64,000 bases of DNA from Desulfomicrobium escambiense DSM 10707 (GTDB lineage Bacteria > Desulfobacterota > Desulfovibrionia > Desulfovibrionales > Desulfomicrobiaceae). The stretch's first letter is position 1. Each line of letters starts with the position of its first letter. This document shows positions 39,651 to 47,558 of the stretch, piece by piece. A program made the position numbers and the translations under genes. Below the pieces are notes generated by a model. The model searched no databases and was not told the origin of the DNA. It worked only from the letters and a program-made list of their open reading frames with translations. Location of the stretch: NCBI RefSeq assembly GCF_000428825.1, contig NZ_AUAR01000017.1:1-64000 (forward strand), in the 5' to 3' direction.

Positions 39651-40673
39651 TTATTTTCCCTTCAACATACAGTCATCATCCATCTTGTGGCACAATGCGC
39701 GAACCTGCAGACTTCGGGAAATAGGACGCGTTGGGACGGACGATATGTCATGCCCTAAAAATGCAAGGATAAATTGTATCCCCATCAGGACGGGCAAAGC
39801 AGCCAGCATCACAGTCCCTGACGAAGTAACTGAGTTAGCACTCGCCGAATTAATCCAGTGATAACCTCCAAATATAGCTCCAAAAGTTAAGAGAACAAGC
39901 CCAATCGGTAATTCAATTGAAGCCAACGAAAGGTCACGAAGGTAATAATTATAAAACAAGCGCTTTAAGAAATTTTTAAGATGCTTAACCATGAATTCAG
40001 CAGCAATTTTTGAAATTTTTAACCCACTAACTTCGTCGGCATATTTAGCTACCATGGGAACATCAAGTACAACGGCACGAAGTGTATTCAGCCTGAACAA
40101 CATATCTGTTTCAAAAAAGTAACGTTTACTGATTTTACTAAAAGGGAGATGTTTGGCAACATCAGCATGAATCGCAGTATAACCATTTGTTGGATCAAAT
40201 AAATTCCAATAACCAGACGAAAGCTTTGTCATAAATGAAAGTATGGCATTTCCAAACAGGCGGATTTTCGGCATCGACTTGACAGATTCCAGATTAAAAA
40301 ACCTATTCCCCTTAGTATAGTCAGCTTCTTTTTCAATTATGGGCAGAACGAATTCAGCAATAAGCGATGGGTCCATCTGTCCGTCGCCGTCAATTTTAAC
40401 TATGACTTCCATACGCTCATCGATAGCTGCTTGATATCCAGTCATCACGGCTGCGCCAACACCTCGATTGCGATCGTGGCGTATTACTACAACACGCTCA
40501 TCATGAGTATTCTCTTTTAAGAAACTACCGGAGCCATATGGACAACAATCATCAACTACGTAAATACGAAATACCTCAGGACCGATCGCAGCTACAACAT
40601 CAAGAATATGCTTCCTGACATTATAACAAGGGATTACTACTGCAATTTTTGGTTTTTCGTTAACTATCATCAT
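39651..40673 (-). CDS. DPM1/GtrB-like polyprenyl-phosphate glycosyltransferase with C-terminal helices (340 aa)
   Basis: GT2: KIAVVIPCYNVRKHILDVV, VVDDCCPYGSGSF, HDRNRGVGAAVMTGYQ, and KIDGDGQMDPSLI (D-x-D). The C-terminus (about 255-315) has two predicted membrane helices. This is the architecture of dolichol/undecaprenyl-phosphate mannose, glucose or aminoarabinose synthases. With the small EamA protein downstream it probably makes and moves a lipid-linked monosaccharide for side-chain modification. AT-rich. Confidence 0.88.
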   Translation of the reverse strand: MMIVNEKPKIAVVIPCYNVRKHILDVVAAIGPEVFRIYVVDDCCPYGSGSFLKENTHDERVVVIRHDRNRGVGAAVMTGYQAAIDERMEVIVKIDGDGQMDPSLIAEFVLPIIEKEADYTKGNRFFNLESVKSMPKIRLFGNAILSFMTKLSSGYWNLFDPTNGYTAIHADVAKHLPFSKISKRYFFETDMLFRLNTLRAVVLDVPMVAKYADEVSGLKISKIAAEFMVKHLKNFLKRLFYNYYLRDLSLASIELPIGLVLLTFGAIFGGYHWINSASANSVTSSGTVMLAALPVLMGIQFILAFLGHDISSVPTRPISRSLQVRALCHKMDDDCMLKGK

Positions 40674-40930
40674 TCACACCGTTATATTAGATGCCTTGCA
40701 AAACAGGTTCATGTTTTAAAATAAAGCAAAATTTTATCAAAAATGATGTATTTTATATAACCAGCGTACCGTAAAAAAGCATTTTTTTGGCCGAAATCAC
40801 TCCAAGGTCTCCAACGATGCAACCCAATAAAAGGGCCATCAGCGCAACTTTCTCTGCCCAGACTTGATCGATTAGCTCGATCCTTGAAACATCCTTCGGG
40901 GGTTGACCAAGGCCACCTCGGCAAATTTTC
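40674..40930. other. AT-rich intergenic spacer upstream of the DPM1-like gene
   Basis: No credible gene. It probably holds the promoter for the minus-strand DPM1-like operon in its AT-rich part (about 40690-40770); I could not pick a clean -35/-10 pair. Toward 40930 the sequence becomes GC-richer and grades into the transposase remnant. Confidence 0.5.
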
Positions 40931-41129
40931 GAGGTTAGCTTTCGGCCGCGCTATGCTGCAACCTGTCGCCCAACCAAGCCCGTCCGATTGATGGTTAGCC
41001 TTCTCATCTTAGAGCAACTTGAAAACTGAACTATGCACGCGTCGTCGAGATCTGGGTCCAAAGCCACTACTCCCAAGCCTTCTGCGGTCAGCAGCGGTTC
41101 ACTTGGGAATGTAAACCTCCCCAAGTTAG
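40931..41129 (+). pseudogene. IS5-family transposase remnant, left part
   Basis: Frame 1 gives CRPTKPVRLMVSLLILEQ and runs to a stop at 41027; frame 2 continues with LNYARVVEIWVQSHYSQAFC and then GQQRFTWECKPP. This matches the RLMVGLL...NLSDE...NPYYQAFCG region of IS5-type transposases. A frameshift and a missing start make it non-functional. It abuts the left end of the IS3-family element. Confidence 0.65.
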
Positions 41130-41932
41130 TGCCATCCAAAAGTAGAGACTTCCTTGGGTGAATTTTTCATGAGGAACTCTGCCGGGGTCAAATCGCCAAG
41201 AGACTCGTGGGGCCGCTCCTCGTTGTACTGCCTCAGCCAATTCTCCGTAATTTCTTTCACTTCCGTGAGGGACTTGAACAGGTAGAAGTCTAGGACCTCT
41301 TCCCTGTAGGTCTTGTTGAACCGTTCAATGTACGAATTCTGTGTTGGCTTGCCTGGCTGGATGAACTCCAATGCCACGCCGTTCTTCTCAGCCCAGTCGG
41401 CCAGCAGCACGGAAATCAGCTCCGGCCCATTGTCCATTCTCAAAGGAAGCCCGCGCCAAGCCACTATCCGATCCAAAACCCGCAATACCCTTGCCGCTGG
41501 CAGATTCGTGTCGACTTCGATCGCCAAACACTCACGGCTGAAGTCGTCCAGCACGTTGAAAGTCCTAAACCTTTGACCGCTGGCCAGTGCGTCATGCATG
41601 AAGTCAATGGACCAGCAGACATTCGCGCACGGCGGAACCGCCAGTGGTTGCGGGTTTCGCGAGGGCAGGCGTTTTTTCCCTTTACGCCGGAGATTCATCT
41701 TCAAAAGACAATATACCCGATAGACGCGTTTATGGTTCCAGCGAAAACCGTGTCTGCGCAATACTGCGAACAGCTTGCCGAAACCGTAACGAGGATACCG
41801 GTCGGCCAGTCCCAGAAGCGCTTCAATGATCGGCGAATCATCTCTCGGTTTGGGCTCATACCGGTACACTGTCCGGCTAAGACCCTGCGCAGCGCTTGCC
41901 TGCCGTTCACTAAGGCCATGCTCACTGTGCAA
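41126..41932 (-). CDS. IS3-family (IS407 group) transposase OrfB
   Basis: The catalytic domain of an IS3-family transposase, about 268 residues. It carries the DDE triad in CWSIDFMHDAL, LRMDNGPELIS and NSYIERFNKTYREEVLDF, plus the HTH_21-like segment at the N-terminus. It has no convincing ribosome site; it is read as OrfAB after -1 slippage on the orfA frame (slippery heptamer at 41971-41977). The junction gives KKALRPAEKRDLADF leading into HSEHGLS. Complete and apparently intact. Confidence 0.92.
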   Translation of the reverse strand: MHSEHGLSERQASAAQGLSRTVYRYEPKPRDDSPIIEALLGLADRYPRYGFGKLFAVLRRHGFRWNHKRVYRVYCLLKMNLRRKGKKRLPSRNPQPLAVPPCANVCWSIDFMHDALASGQRFRTFNVLDDFSRECLAIEVDTNLPAARVLRVLDRIVAWRGLPLRMDNGPELISVLLADWAEKNGVALEFIQPGKPTQNSYIERFNKTYREEVLDFYLFKSLTEVKEITENWLRQYNEERPHESLGDLTPAEFLMKNSPKEVSTFGWH

Positions 41933-41964
41933 GAAATCCGCTAAATCGCGCTTCTCGGCTGGCC

Positions 41965-42231
41965 TCAGAGCTTTTTTGCGATGACGTCCTTCAAGGCCTC
42001 GTTTTCGAGGCTGAGATCGGCGAACATGCGCTTGAGCTTGCTGTTCTCTTCTTCAAGCTCTTTGAGCCTGCGGATATCCGAGGCTTCCATGCCACCGAAC
42101 TTGGCCTTCCATTGGTAGTAGGTTGCCTGGCTCACGCCGTGTTCACGGCAAATATCGGCAACCTTGCGACCGCCATCAGCCTCTTTCAAAATCCGAATGA
42201 TCTGGCTCTCCGAAAACCGAGATTTCTTCAT
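41965..42231 (-). CDS. IS3-family transposase OrfA (88 aa)
   Basis: N-terminal DNA-binding protein of the element: MKKSRFSESQIIRILKEAD, a helix-turn-helix (VADICREHGVSQATYYQWKAK) and a leucine-zipper stretch (LKELEEENSKLKRMFADLSLE). GGAGGGCAAG precedes the ATG at 42231. The frame ends in KKL-stop just after the A-AAA-AAG slippery site. Confidence 0.93.
   Translation of the reverse strand: MKKSRFSESQIIRILKEADGGRKVADICREHGVSQATYYQWKAKFGGMEASDIRRLKELEEENSKLKRMFADLSLENEALKDVIAKKL
41971..41977 (-). promoter_or_regulatory. Programmed -1 frameshift site (A AAA AAG)
   Basis: On the minus strand orfA reads GCA AAA AAG CTC TGA. Slippage by -1 on AAAAAAG gives AAA GCT CTG AGG CCA, which continues into the orfB frame with no stop. 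This is the standard way IS3-family elements make the OrfAB transposase. Confidence 0.85.
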
Positions 42232-42258
42232 CTTGCCCTCCGTGAGGCAATCTTTACC

Positions 42259-42282
42259 AGAAATCTCTATTTTTCAATGGCC
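42259..42282. repeat. Right terminal inverted repeat of the IS3-family element
   Basis: Inverse complement begins GGCCATTGAAAAATAGAGAT and matches the left end at 41130 (TGCCATCCAAAAGTAGAGAC). Boundary is uncertain by 1-2 bp because the outermost base differs (T versus G). Confidence 0.6.
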
Positions 42283-42650
42283 CGGTTTTACGGGAAGGCT
42301 ACAGGAACTGCTGTGCAACCCGTCCGAACTGACCCATTTTCAGCGCCGGATCGGCGAAGACACGCACGCATAATTTTCGAAGCCCCCATGGCTACTAAGC
42401 CAATGACGCGGAAATGTTAGCAGACTTCACCGTGCAGGAAAAGAACATCACCTTCCCCACGGGCATCAAACTACCAACCAAGATCTTGGTGCGTTGCCGC
42501 ATCCTGGCCAAGCTAGCAGACGTCAAACCTCGGCGTAGCTACCAGCGCAAGGTCAAAAATCTGACGTGGATCATTCGCTTCAAGTCCAAAGGCCGCTAAC
42601 ATGGCAAGGCAGAACGGAAGATCAGACGTATGCAAACACACAGATTTGGC
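42283..42650 (+). pseudogene. IS5-family transposase remnant, right part
   Basis: The first frame has QELLCNPSELTHFQRRIGE (about 42302-42358) and stops at 42371. After a shift it continues at 42414-42599 with DFTVQEKNITFPTGIKL and then VKPRRSYQRKVKNL, the V-D-T-T-V-Q-E-K-N-I-T-F-P region of IS5-type transposases, before a further stop. Non-functional. Both this and the left remnant contain a CNPSEL-like stretch (left: CKPPQV), so they are not simply two halves of one interrupted gene. Confidence 0.65.
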
Positions 42651-42785
42651 CCTAAGCACAGCCCGTGCAGGTCTGAGCCTGACGTAGCTTTTTTTATGAA
42701 TTACTACATTTTCCGGTGCAACGGGGTGACTACCTTTACTGAAGTGGGCAACCCGCCACCGGCCATTTCCTAACCATCCACTCCC

Positions 42786-44879
42786 TTATTTGGTCACCTC
42801 GTACAGTTCGACACCCTCCCACTCCGCAATACGAGGATAGTGCTCTTTGATAAATGGAAGTAGCACAATCCTCTGGTCTGACGCCATGCACCCGTCCGTG
42901 ACCAGGTGAGTCACGCCAGTGGCCCGCAAATACTGTTCGAAATTTTGGAAATTCAGAAGTTGCGACTCTCGACTTTTCCATGAATAGTTATGCCAAGTTG
43001 TGTAGATCGTCCTACCGTTGAAATGGGCACCATAGGGACAGCCGAGCATCAACACAGTGGGGATCCTTCTCTCCGAGGCGGCGAGAAGAGCTCCCAGATA
43101 ACGATGCCCGTCAATCGATTCCTCGCTGAAGTTGGCGGACAGTACCCCACGGAACTTGCCCGGCACGAACATATTCTTGACCGGAATGTGCATCAACCCA
43201 TTTCTGAACCTGCTTGACGGAAGACCGATAACGTTTGCCGCGAGGAGGGCGCTCAAAGTCACAAACCAGAGGAACCCGTTGAGACGACGTACGTAAATTT
43301 GCAGATAAAAAGCAAGGCTGACAGAAATGAGCAAAAAACCGGGCAACAAATAGCGCAGGTACTGAACCTGCATACCCACGCCCACGAGATAGAGCACCCC
43401 AACACAGAGTGGAACCACAGCGAAAAAATTGCTTCGCGAAAGGGCCCGCAGGCTGCCTGCACAAACAATCAGAAACATCAAAACCAAGCCCATCGAACCA
43501 TCACTCGACTCCTCGTAGCGAGAAGACTCGAAAGTCATCCTCCAAGCCAAATCCCAATTCACGTCCCCAATCCACCGCCTGTCAAGAAAATTGATCGGGT
43601 CCCAATACTGAGACTTGAACACACCATTGAAGAACGGGAAGAAGGGATTCCCCGTTTTGATCCACGCCACAGCGTAAAAAAACACGGCAAGGGCGATTGC
43701 CAGCAGTAACTGTAATAATAATCGGGGTTTTTCAGAGGACGACAGCAATTCACGCCTATTGATAACTAAAACAAATAGTACTACGGGCGGAAGCAGCAAG
43801 CCGAAGGGCTTGGTGGAGATGGCCCCGGCAGCGCAAACACCAGCCAGCATTGATATCTCGGCAGATTTGTGGCGCAGCCCTGAGGCGAGTAAGACGGCCG
43901 AGGCCAGTATGAAACCACATAGGGGCACCTCGACGAAAAGGCCTGCGATCTCCCGCACGAAGAGCGGCATAAAACAAAACACGGCCGCCAGAGCCAACCC
44001 TGCCGGCCGAGCTCGGAAGCCCCCCCCCGTTGCCACCAAGGCCAACACCATCAGGAATTCCAAGACGAGTTCCGCCTTCACGGCCTCGATGCCGCCCACC
44101 ACGAACATTGCACTGAAGTTCAGTTGCGGCGCAAGTGGCATGACGGCGAAAACGTACTCCGTAACGTCATAAGCCCAGAAACCTTTATTCAACATCTCGC
44201 GGGCGACCCGCATGTGCATGGTCATCGCGTCGCCATCAAAACCGGGATGCACTGTGGCGAGAATAAGGAGCAGCAGGGAAAGCATGAAAAAGAAGCTTGG
44301 AACGACCCAGTCGCGGCTGCGTCTTGAACGCTTTGGGACGTCGTGAAGAAAGCTACCGACCACTCGCCACGCCTCACGAAGCCCACCCGGCGAAGCCATG
44401 ATCAACAGTACCGGCACTACGCCATGCAGGAAACGGCTATTTACCGGAAAAAAACTCAGCACTGCCAGCACTAGCAAGTAGACCGCTTTGCCTACCCAGA
44501 AGGCTAACACGAAGCGCCCTAAGTTCGACCGCGCCAATTTCGGTAGCGCGCGGCTCCCTGTCACCTGATAACCAAGGGCTACCGCAGCTAGACTTGCAAG
44601 AAGTGCACACGTCGTCGCAGCGAGGCCGGCCATCAGCATCAGAGCGAGAATCACAGCGGTGACTGCGTGCCAACGCCGCCCTCCCCATAGAACCAACAAC
44701 GTGACAATCAGTGCAATCGCAAAGCAAATAGCAGCGTTACTCACCTCGTAGGGGTTGCCCCAAAGTGGGAGGAGCGAAGCAGCCGGTCGACCGACTAAAA
44801 AAAGGACCAGCAACAAAACTGCCGAACTCGCCAGAGCTGCCTCGATGAACAGCGAACGAAATTTGTTTGATCTACTCAC
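42786..44879 (-). CDS. GT-C-like polytopic membrane glycosyltransferase (697 aa)
   Basis: About a dozen hydrophobic helices followed by a soluble C-terminal domain (about 565-697). An early periplasmic-loop motif HPGFDGDAMTMHMRVAREML (acidic pair, as in GT-C enzymes of the ArnT/PMT type) lies near residue 210. FFPFFNGVFKSQYWDP is a further conserved-looking loop. It probably uses a polyprenyl-phosphate sugar at the periplasmic face. GTG start at 44879 with GGGA about 6 nt upstream. Exact family uncertain. It ends just before the IS5 remnant. Confidence 0.7.
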   Translation of the reverse strand: MSRSNKFRSLFIEAALASSAVLLLVLFLVGRPAASLLPLWGNPYEVSNAAICFAIALIVTLLVLWGGRRWHAVTAVILALMLMAGLAATTCALLASLAAVALGYQVTGSRALPKLARSNLGRFVLAFWVGKAVYLLVLAVLSFFPVNSRFLHGVVPVLLIMASPGGLREAWRVVGSFLHDVPKRSRRSRDWVVPSFFFMLSLLLLILATVHPGFDGDAMTMHMRVAREMLNKGFWAYDVTEYVFAVMPLAPQLNFSAMFVVGGIEAVKAELVLEFLMVLALVATGGGFRARPAGLALAAVFCFMPLFVREIAGLFVEVPLCGFILASAVLLASGLRHKSAEISMLAGVCAAGAISTKPFGLLLPPVVLFVLVINRRELLSSSEKPRLLLQLLLAIALAVFFYAVAWIKTGNPFFPFFNGVFKSQYWDPINFLDRRWIGDVNWDLAWRMTFESSRYEESSDGSMGLVLMFLIVCAGSLRALSRSNFFAVVPLCVGVLYLVGVGMQVQYLRYLLPGFLLISVSLAFYLQIYVRRLNGFLWFVTLSALLAANVIGLPSSRFRNGLMHIPVKNMFVPGKFRGVLSANFSEESIDGHRYLGALLAASERRIPTVLMLGCPYGAHFNGRTIYTTWHNYSWKSRESQLLNFQNFEQYLRATGVTHLVTDGCMASDQRIVLLPFIKEHYPRIAEWEGVELYEVTK

Positions 44880-44889
44880 TGAAATCCCG

Positions 44890-45927
44890 TCACATTATTC
44901 TTTGAATTTTTCGCACCGTCCAGCGCTCCCGAATTCGTGCAATGGGGCGCTCCACCAGCACGACAACAATAATTCCGAGACCAAGCGTGGCCAGCAGCGT
45001 CTGGACAGGTTTGGACGGCAGAAAATCGTAAGGAGCCACGAGAGAGTGAACGGGCCAGTGAAGAATATAGACGGGGTAGGACAGGTCACCCACGAATTTG
45101 TCCAACCGGATGTTCTTCGTAAGTTCGAAAAGTTTCGGAATTGCCAGTGCAAGAACGAGGTAGAACGAACTCCCGTAATGAAGAGGAGCAGCCAGAAATG
45201 CCAACGTGCCCAACAGCATGAAAAAATAGGCAACAGCCGAGGCCGGCAACTCCGTACGGGAAAACCAAAACACCAGCGCGCCAATACCGAAGAATGGCAG
45301 GAAATAAGGGTAGTAGAGATCGTAGCGATATTGTCCGATCAATTCTTGAGGCAGAACACGCAAGGACAATGCAAACCCTACGCCCACCATCATGAACAAC
45401 AACGTAGCCCGGAAGCTGCGGACCACAAAGGGTGCCACCAGATAGAACATCATTTCGATCCAGATAGTCCAAGCAGGCATGTTAAATATGAATGTATTAC
45501 CATTATGGACTTGACTACGACCCGCCTCGGCAAAAGCGACGCCTTCTGGACCGAGGCTGATGTGGGTAAAGAGGTCAAGCCCAACGAGACTCAGATTTGA
45601 AAAAAGCACGGCGAAGGTCCACTCGCCTGGAAATAACTTGAGCGTCGAAACCAAGCCAGGCAAGGAATTAATTTTCCACATGGCGATAAACATAAAAACC
45701 AGCGAAATGGCGTAAGTCGGCCAGAGCCTCACGTAGCGGTTGATATAAAATGTAGGGACCGACCCTGGGCCGACGTACTTCGTATTTAGGACCAGCGACA
45801 TGTAAAATCCTGAAATTATAAAGAACGAAAAAACAGCCACCCCCGCGTCGACAAACTGGAAAGGGCCGATTTGCCCAACATGCTGCAACACGACGGCTAT
45901 CGCCAATAAAAAACGCAATGTTCCCAC
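44890..45927 (-). CDS. Acyltransferase family 3 (OafA-like) membrane protein (345 aa)
   Basis: Integral membrane acyltransferase with the expected VGTLRFLLAIAVVLQHVGQIG N-terminus (His catalytic), VDAGVAVFSFFIISGFYMSL, and INRYVRLWPTYAISL. The GTG at 45927 fits better than the TTG at 45960: GGAG lies 5 nt before it and the family starts here. It probably O-acetylates a sugar of the exported glycan. Confidence 0.88.
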   Translation of the reverse strand: MGTLRFLLAIAVVLQHVGQIGPFQFVDAGVAVFSFFIISGFYMSLVLNTKYVGPGSVPTFYINRYVRLWPTYAISLVFMFIAMWKINSLPGLVSTLKLFPGEWTFAVLFSNLSLVGLDLFTHISLGPEGVAFAEAGRSQVHNGNTFIFNMPAWTIWIEMMFYLVAPFVVRSFRATLLFMMVGVGFALSLRVLPQELIGQYRYDLYYPYFLPFFGIGALVFWFSRTELPASAVAYFFMLLGTLAFLAAPLHYGSSFYLVLALAIPKLFELTKNIRLDKFVGDLSYPVYILHWPVHSLVAPYDFLPSKPVQTLLATLGLGIIVVVLVERPIARIRERWTVRKIQRIM

Positions 45928-46011
45928 GGAAGCTCCGAGCAGTAGGATGACTATGGACAACGCGAACTGGACCCTGTCTAACGCCCAGAACGTCCTTATT
46001 GTTTCGAATTT

Positions 46012-47553
46012 TCAATAGCATATACCACGAAACACATCTCGAACTCTATCGGGAAAATTCTCAAGAGAAAAGCGCCCGATCGACTCCCTAGCCTTGGCCG
46101 CGATCCGGCGCAACGATTCGGGATCGGCCCGGGTCAAGGCTTCCATGCGCGGCACCAAAGTTTCATAACTTGAGTAGTGAAAACCCACCTCCTCACTGAA
46201 AACGATTTCCCGCTGGCCCCCCGCGTCGTAAACTACTGGGACACAACCGCTCGCCATCGCCTCGCAGGTGGTGATACCGAAATGCTCGAAGCGCTCCGGA
46301 TGCAGAGCCACTCGTTCGCCCCACCCTGCAGCGTGCCAATAAATGGACGCACAGCGATAGTAATCCAACAATTCCGAATACGGTAGGTCGGGTCGGATTT
46401 CTATTTCTTCATGGTCCCGGCATATTTCTTCAAGATTCCTAAAATAAGCAATGTGCTTCGGATGATCACGGTGCCGCGAGCCGACCATCACAAGACGCCA
46501 ACCGTCGGGAATCACGCCCTCGCGGCGCATCCGGATAAAGGCCAGGGCCATTTCCGTGTGCTTCTTATTGTGGCCACCGAAAAAGAAGCGGCCAACAGAC
46601 AGAATGATTTTCTCCTTCTCCACACAGGGGAATGAAAAAGTTGCGGTGTCGATAGGCGGCGGCAACTCCACTGACGGCAATTGCCACCGCTTTTTGATCC
46701 AGTTGGAAGTAAAACTAGAGTTTGAAATGACCAGATCGTAACGGCGGAGAGACTCGCGCCAGCCAGGGTTCCATCCTTGCAGCCAGAAGTCCTCAACCCA
46801 ATTTAGGCGCCGGGTATCCACACAGGCTCCCAGCCGCCTAGTTTCTATAGATTCTGGAATATCACGGGCGGCGATGGGTTCACTGTCGATGAATATCAGC
46901 CTTTTTTTGAAGTCTGCATCATGGACATCAACATGAAGCACACCCTGCGTTACGTGCCAGCGCACCTCCTGACCATCTACTCGAATGCTCCGAATGCCGT
47001 TGTAGCTGCCAGGCCATAAGGGAATTCGTAGCCCCTTGGAGTGGCAACCTGATATGGCAAGTACGGATTTCACGCTGAGCCACGACCTACCATCGCCTTC
47101 CACCGGAAAGACGCCACACACAGGCACTATCGTTCCCTCTTCCGGGGCATGATAACTCTGACAGATGAACAGATTCCTAGAAAGTAACCCCCGAAGCCAC
47201 GTAGAGGTGCGCATGCGCATAGTCGTTAATCTGTCAACGCGATGCGGAAAGAAACACATGTAAGCCGAAAGCCTCGAACGGGGCATCATCGACGAACCAT
47301 AGGTGCTGTTGATGAAAAGCTCATAGTCGGATGAAAAAAGGGAGAGCTGCGCACAAGAATCGCCGGGCCACTCTTTCTTCGTGCAGCGGGAGAGGTCGAG
47401 CCTGAGGCGAGATTCAACTTGTTCCCAGTCCACCGGCCCCACAGAGATGAGCTCAACTTCATGATCGCGAGACAGAACTTCGACGACAGCACCAATATGC
47501 TTTTCCCCACCTCCAAAAGTGTTCCAATATCTATTATACACACCGATTTTCAT
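46012..47553 (-). CDS. GT4 glycosyltransferase with an inserted beta-rich module (513 aa)
   Basis: N-terminus MKIGVYNRYWNTFGGGEKHIGAV is a GT-B acceptor domain. The C-terminal donor domain has SVGRFFFGGHNKKHTEMALAFI, and EHFGITTCEAMASGCVPVVYDAGGQREIV (E-x7-E). Residues about 147-247 are an extra module without a GT match: GVFPVEGDGRSWL, then alternating hydrophobic strands and IDSEPIAARDI...TRRLG. The same strand order and closing pattern occur in the inserted segment of the neighbour at 47559. Five bases separate the genes. Probably cytoplasmic, using a nucleotide-sugar donor. Confidence 0.82.
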   Translation of the reverse strand: MKIGVYNRYWNTFGGGEKHIGAVVEVLSRDHEVELISVGPVDWEQVESRLRLDLSRCTKKEWPGDSCAQLSLFSSDYELFINSTYGSSMMPRSRLSAYMCFFPHRVDRLTTMRMRTSTWLRGLLSRNLFICQSYHAPEEGTIVPVCGVFPVEGDGRSWLSVKSVLAISGCHSKGLRIPLWPGSYNGIRSIRVDGQEVRWHVTQGVLHVDVHDADFKKRLIFIDSEPIAARDIPESIETRRLGACVDTRRLNWVEDFWLQGWNPGWRESLRRYDLVISNSSFTSNWIKKRWQLPSVELPPPIDTATFSFPCVEKEKIILSVGRFFFGGHNKKHTEMALAFIRMRREGVIPDGWRLVMVGSRHRDHPKHIAYFRNLEEICRDHEEIEIRPDLPYSELLDYYRCASIYWHAAGWGERVALHPERFEHFGITTCEAMASGCVPVVYDAGGQREIVFSEEVGFHYSSYETLVPRMEALTRADPESLRRIAAKARESIGRFSLENFPDRVRDVFRGICY

Positions 47554-47558
47554 TGCGC

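Larger units (their letters stand above)
41130..42282. mobile_element. IS3-family insertion sequence, IS407-like, about 1.15 kb
   Basis: Holds orfA and orfB on the minus strand. Imperfect terminal repeats: the left end TGCCATCCAAAAGTAGAGAC (41130-41149) and the inverse right end around 42259-42282 match at about 18 of 24 positions, with TAGAGA and GCCAT shared. orfB's stop overlaps the left repeat. I could not identify a clean 4-bp target duplication. Flanked on both sides by IS5-type transposase remnants. Confidence 0.85.

Noticed and set aside
40709-40924. 71-codon minus-strand frame upstream of the DPM1-like gene
   Set aside because: No recognisable domain; weak start; overlaps the AT-rich spacer and probable promoter.
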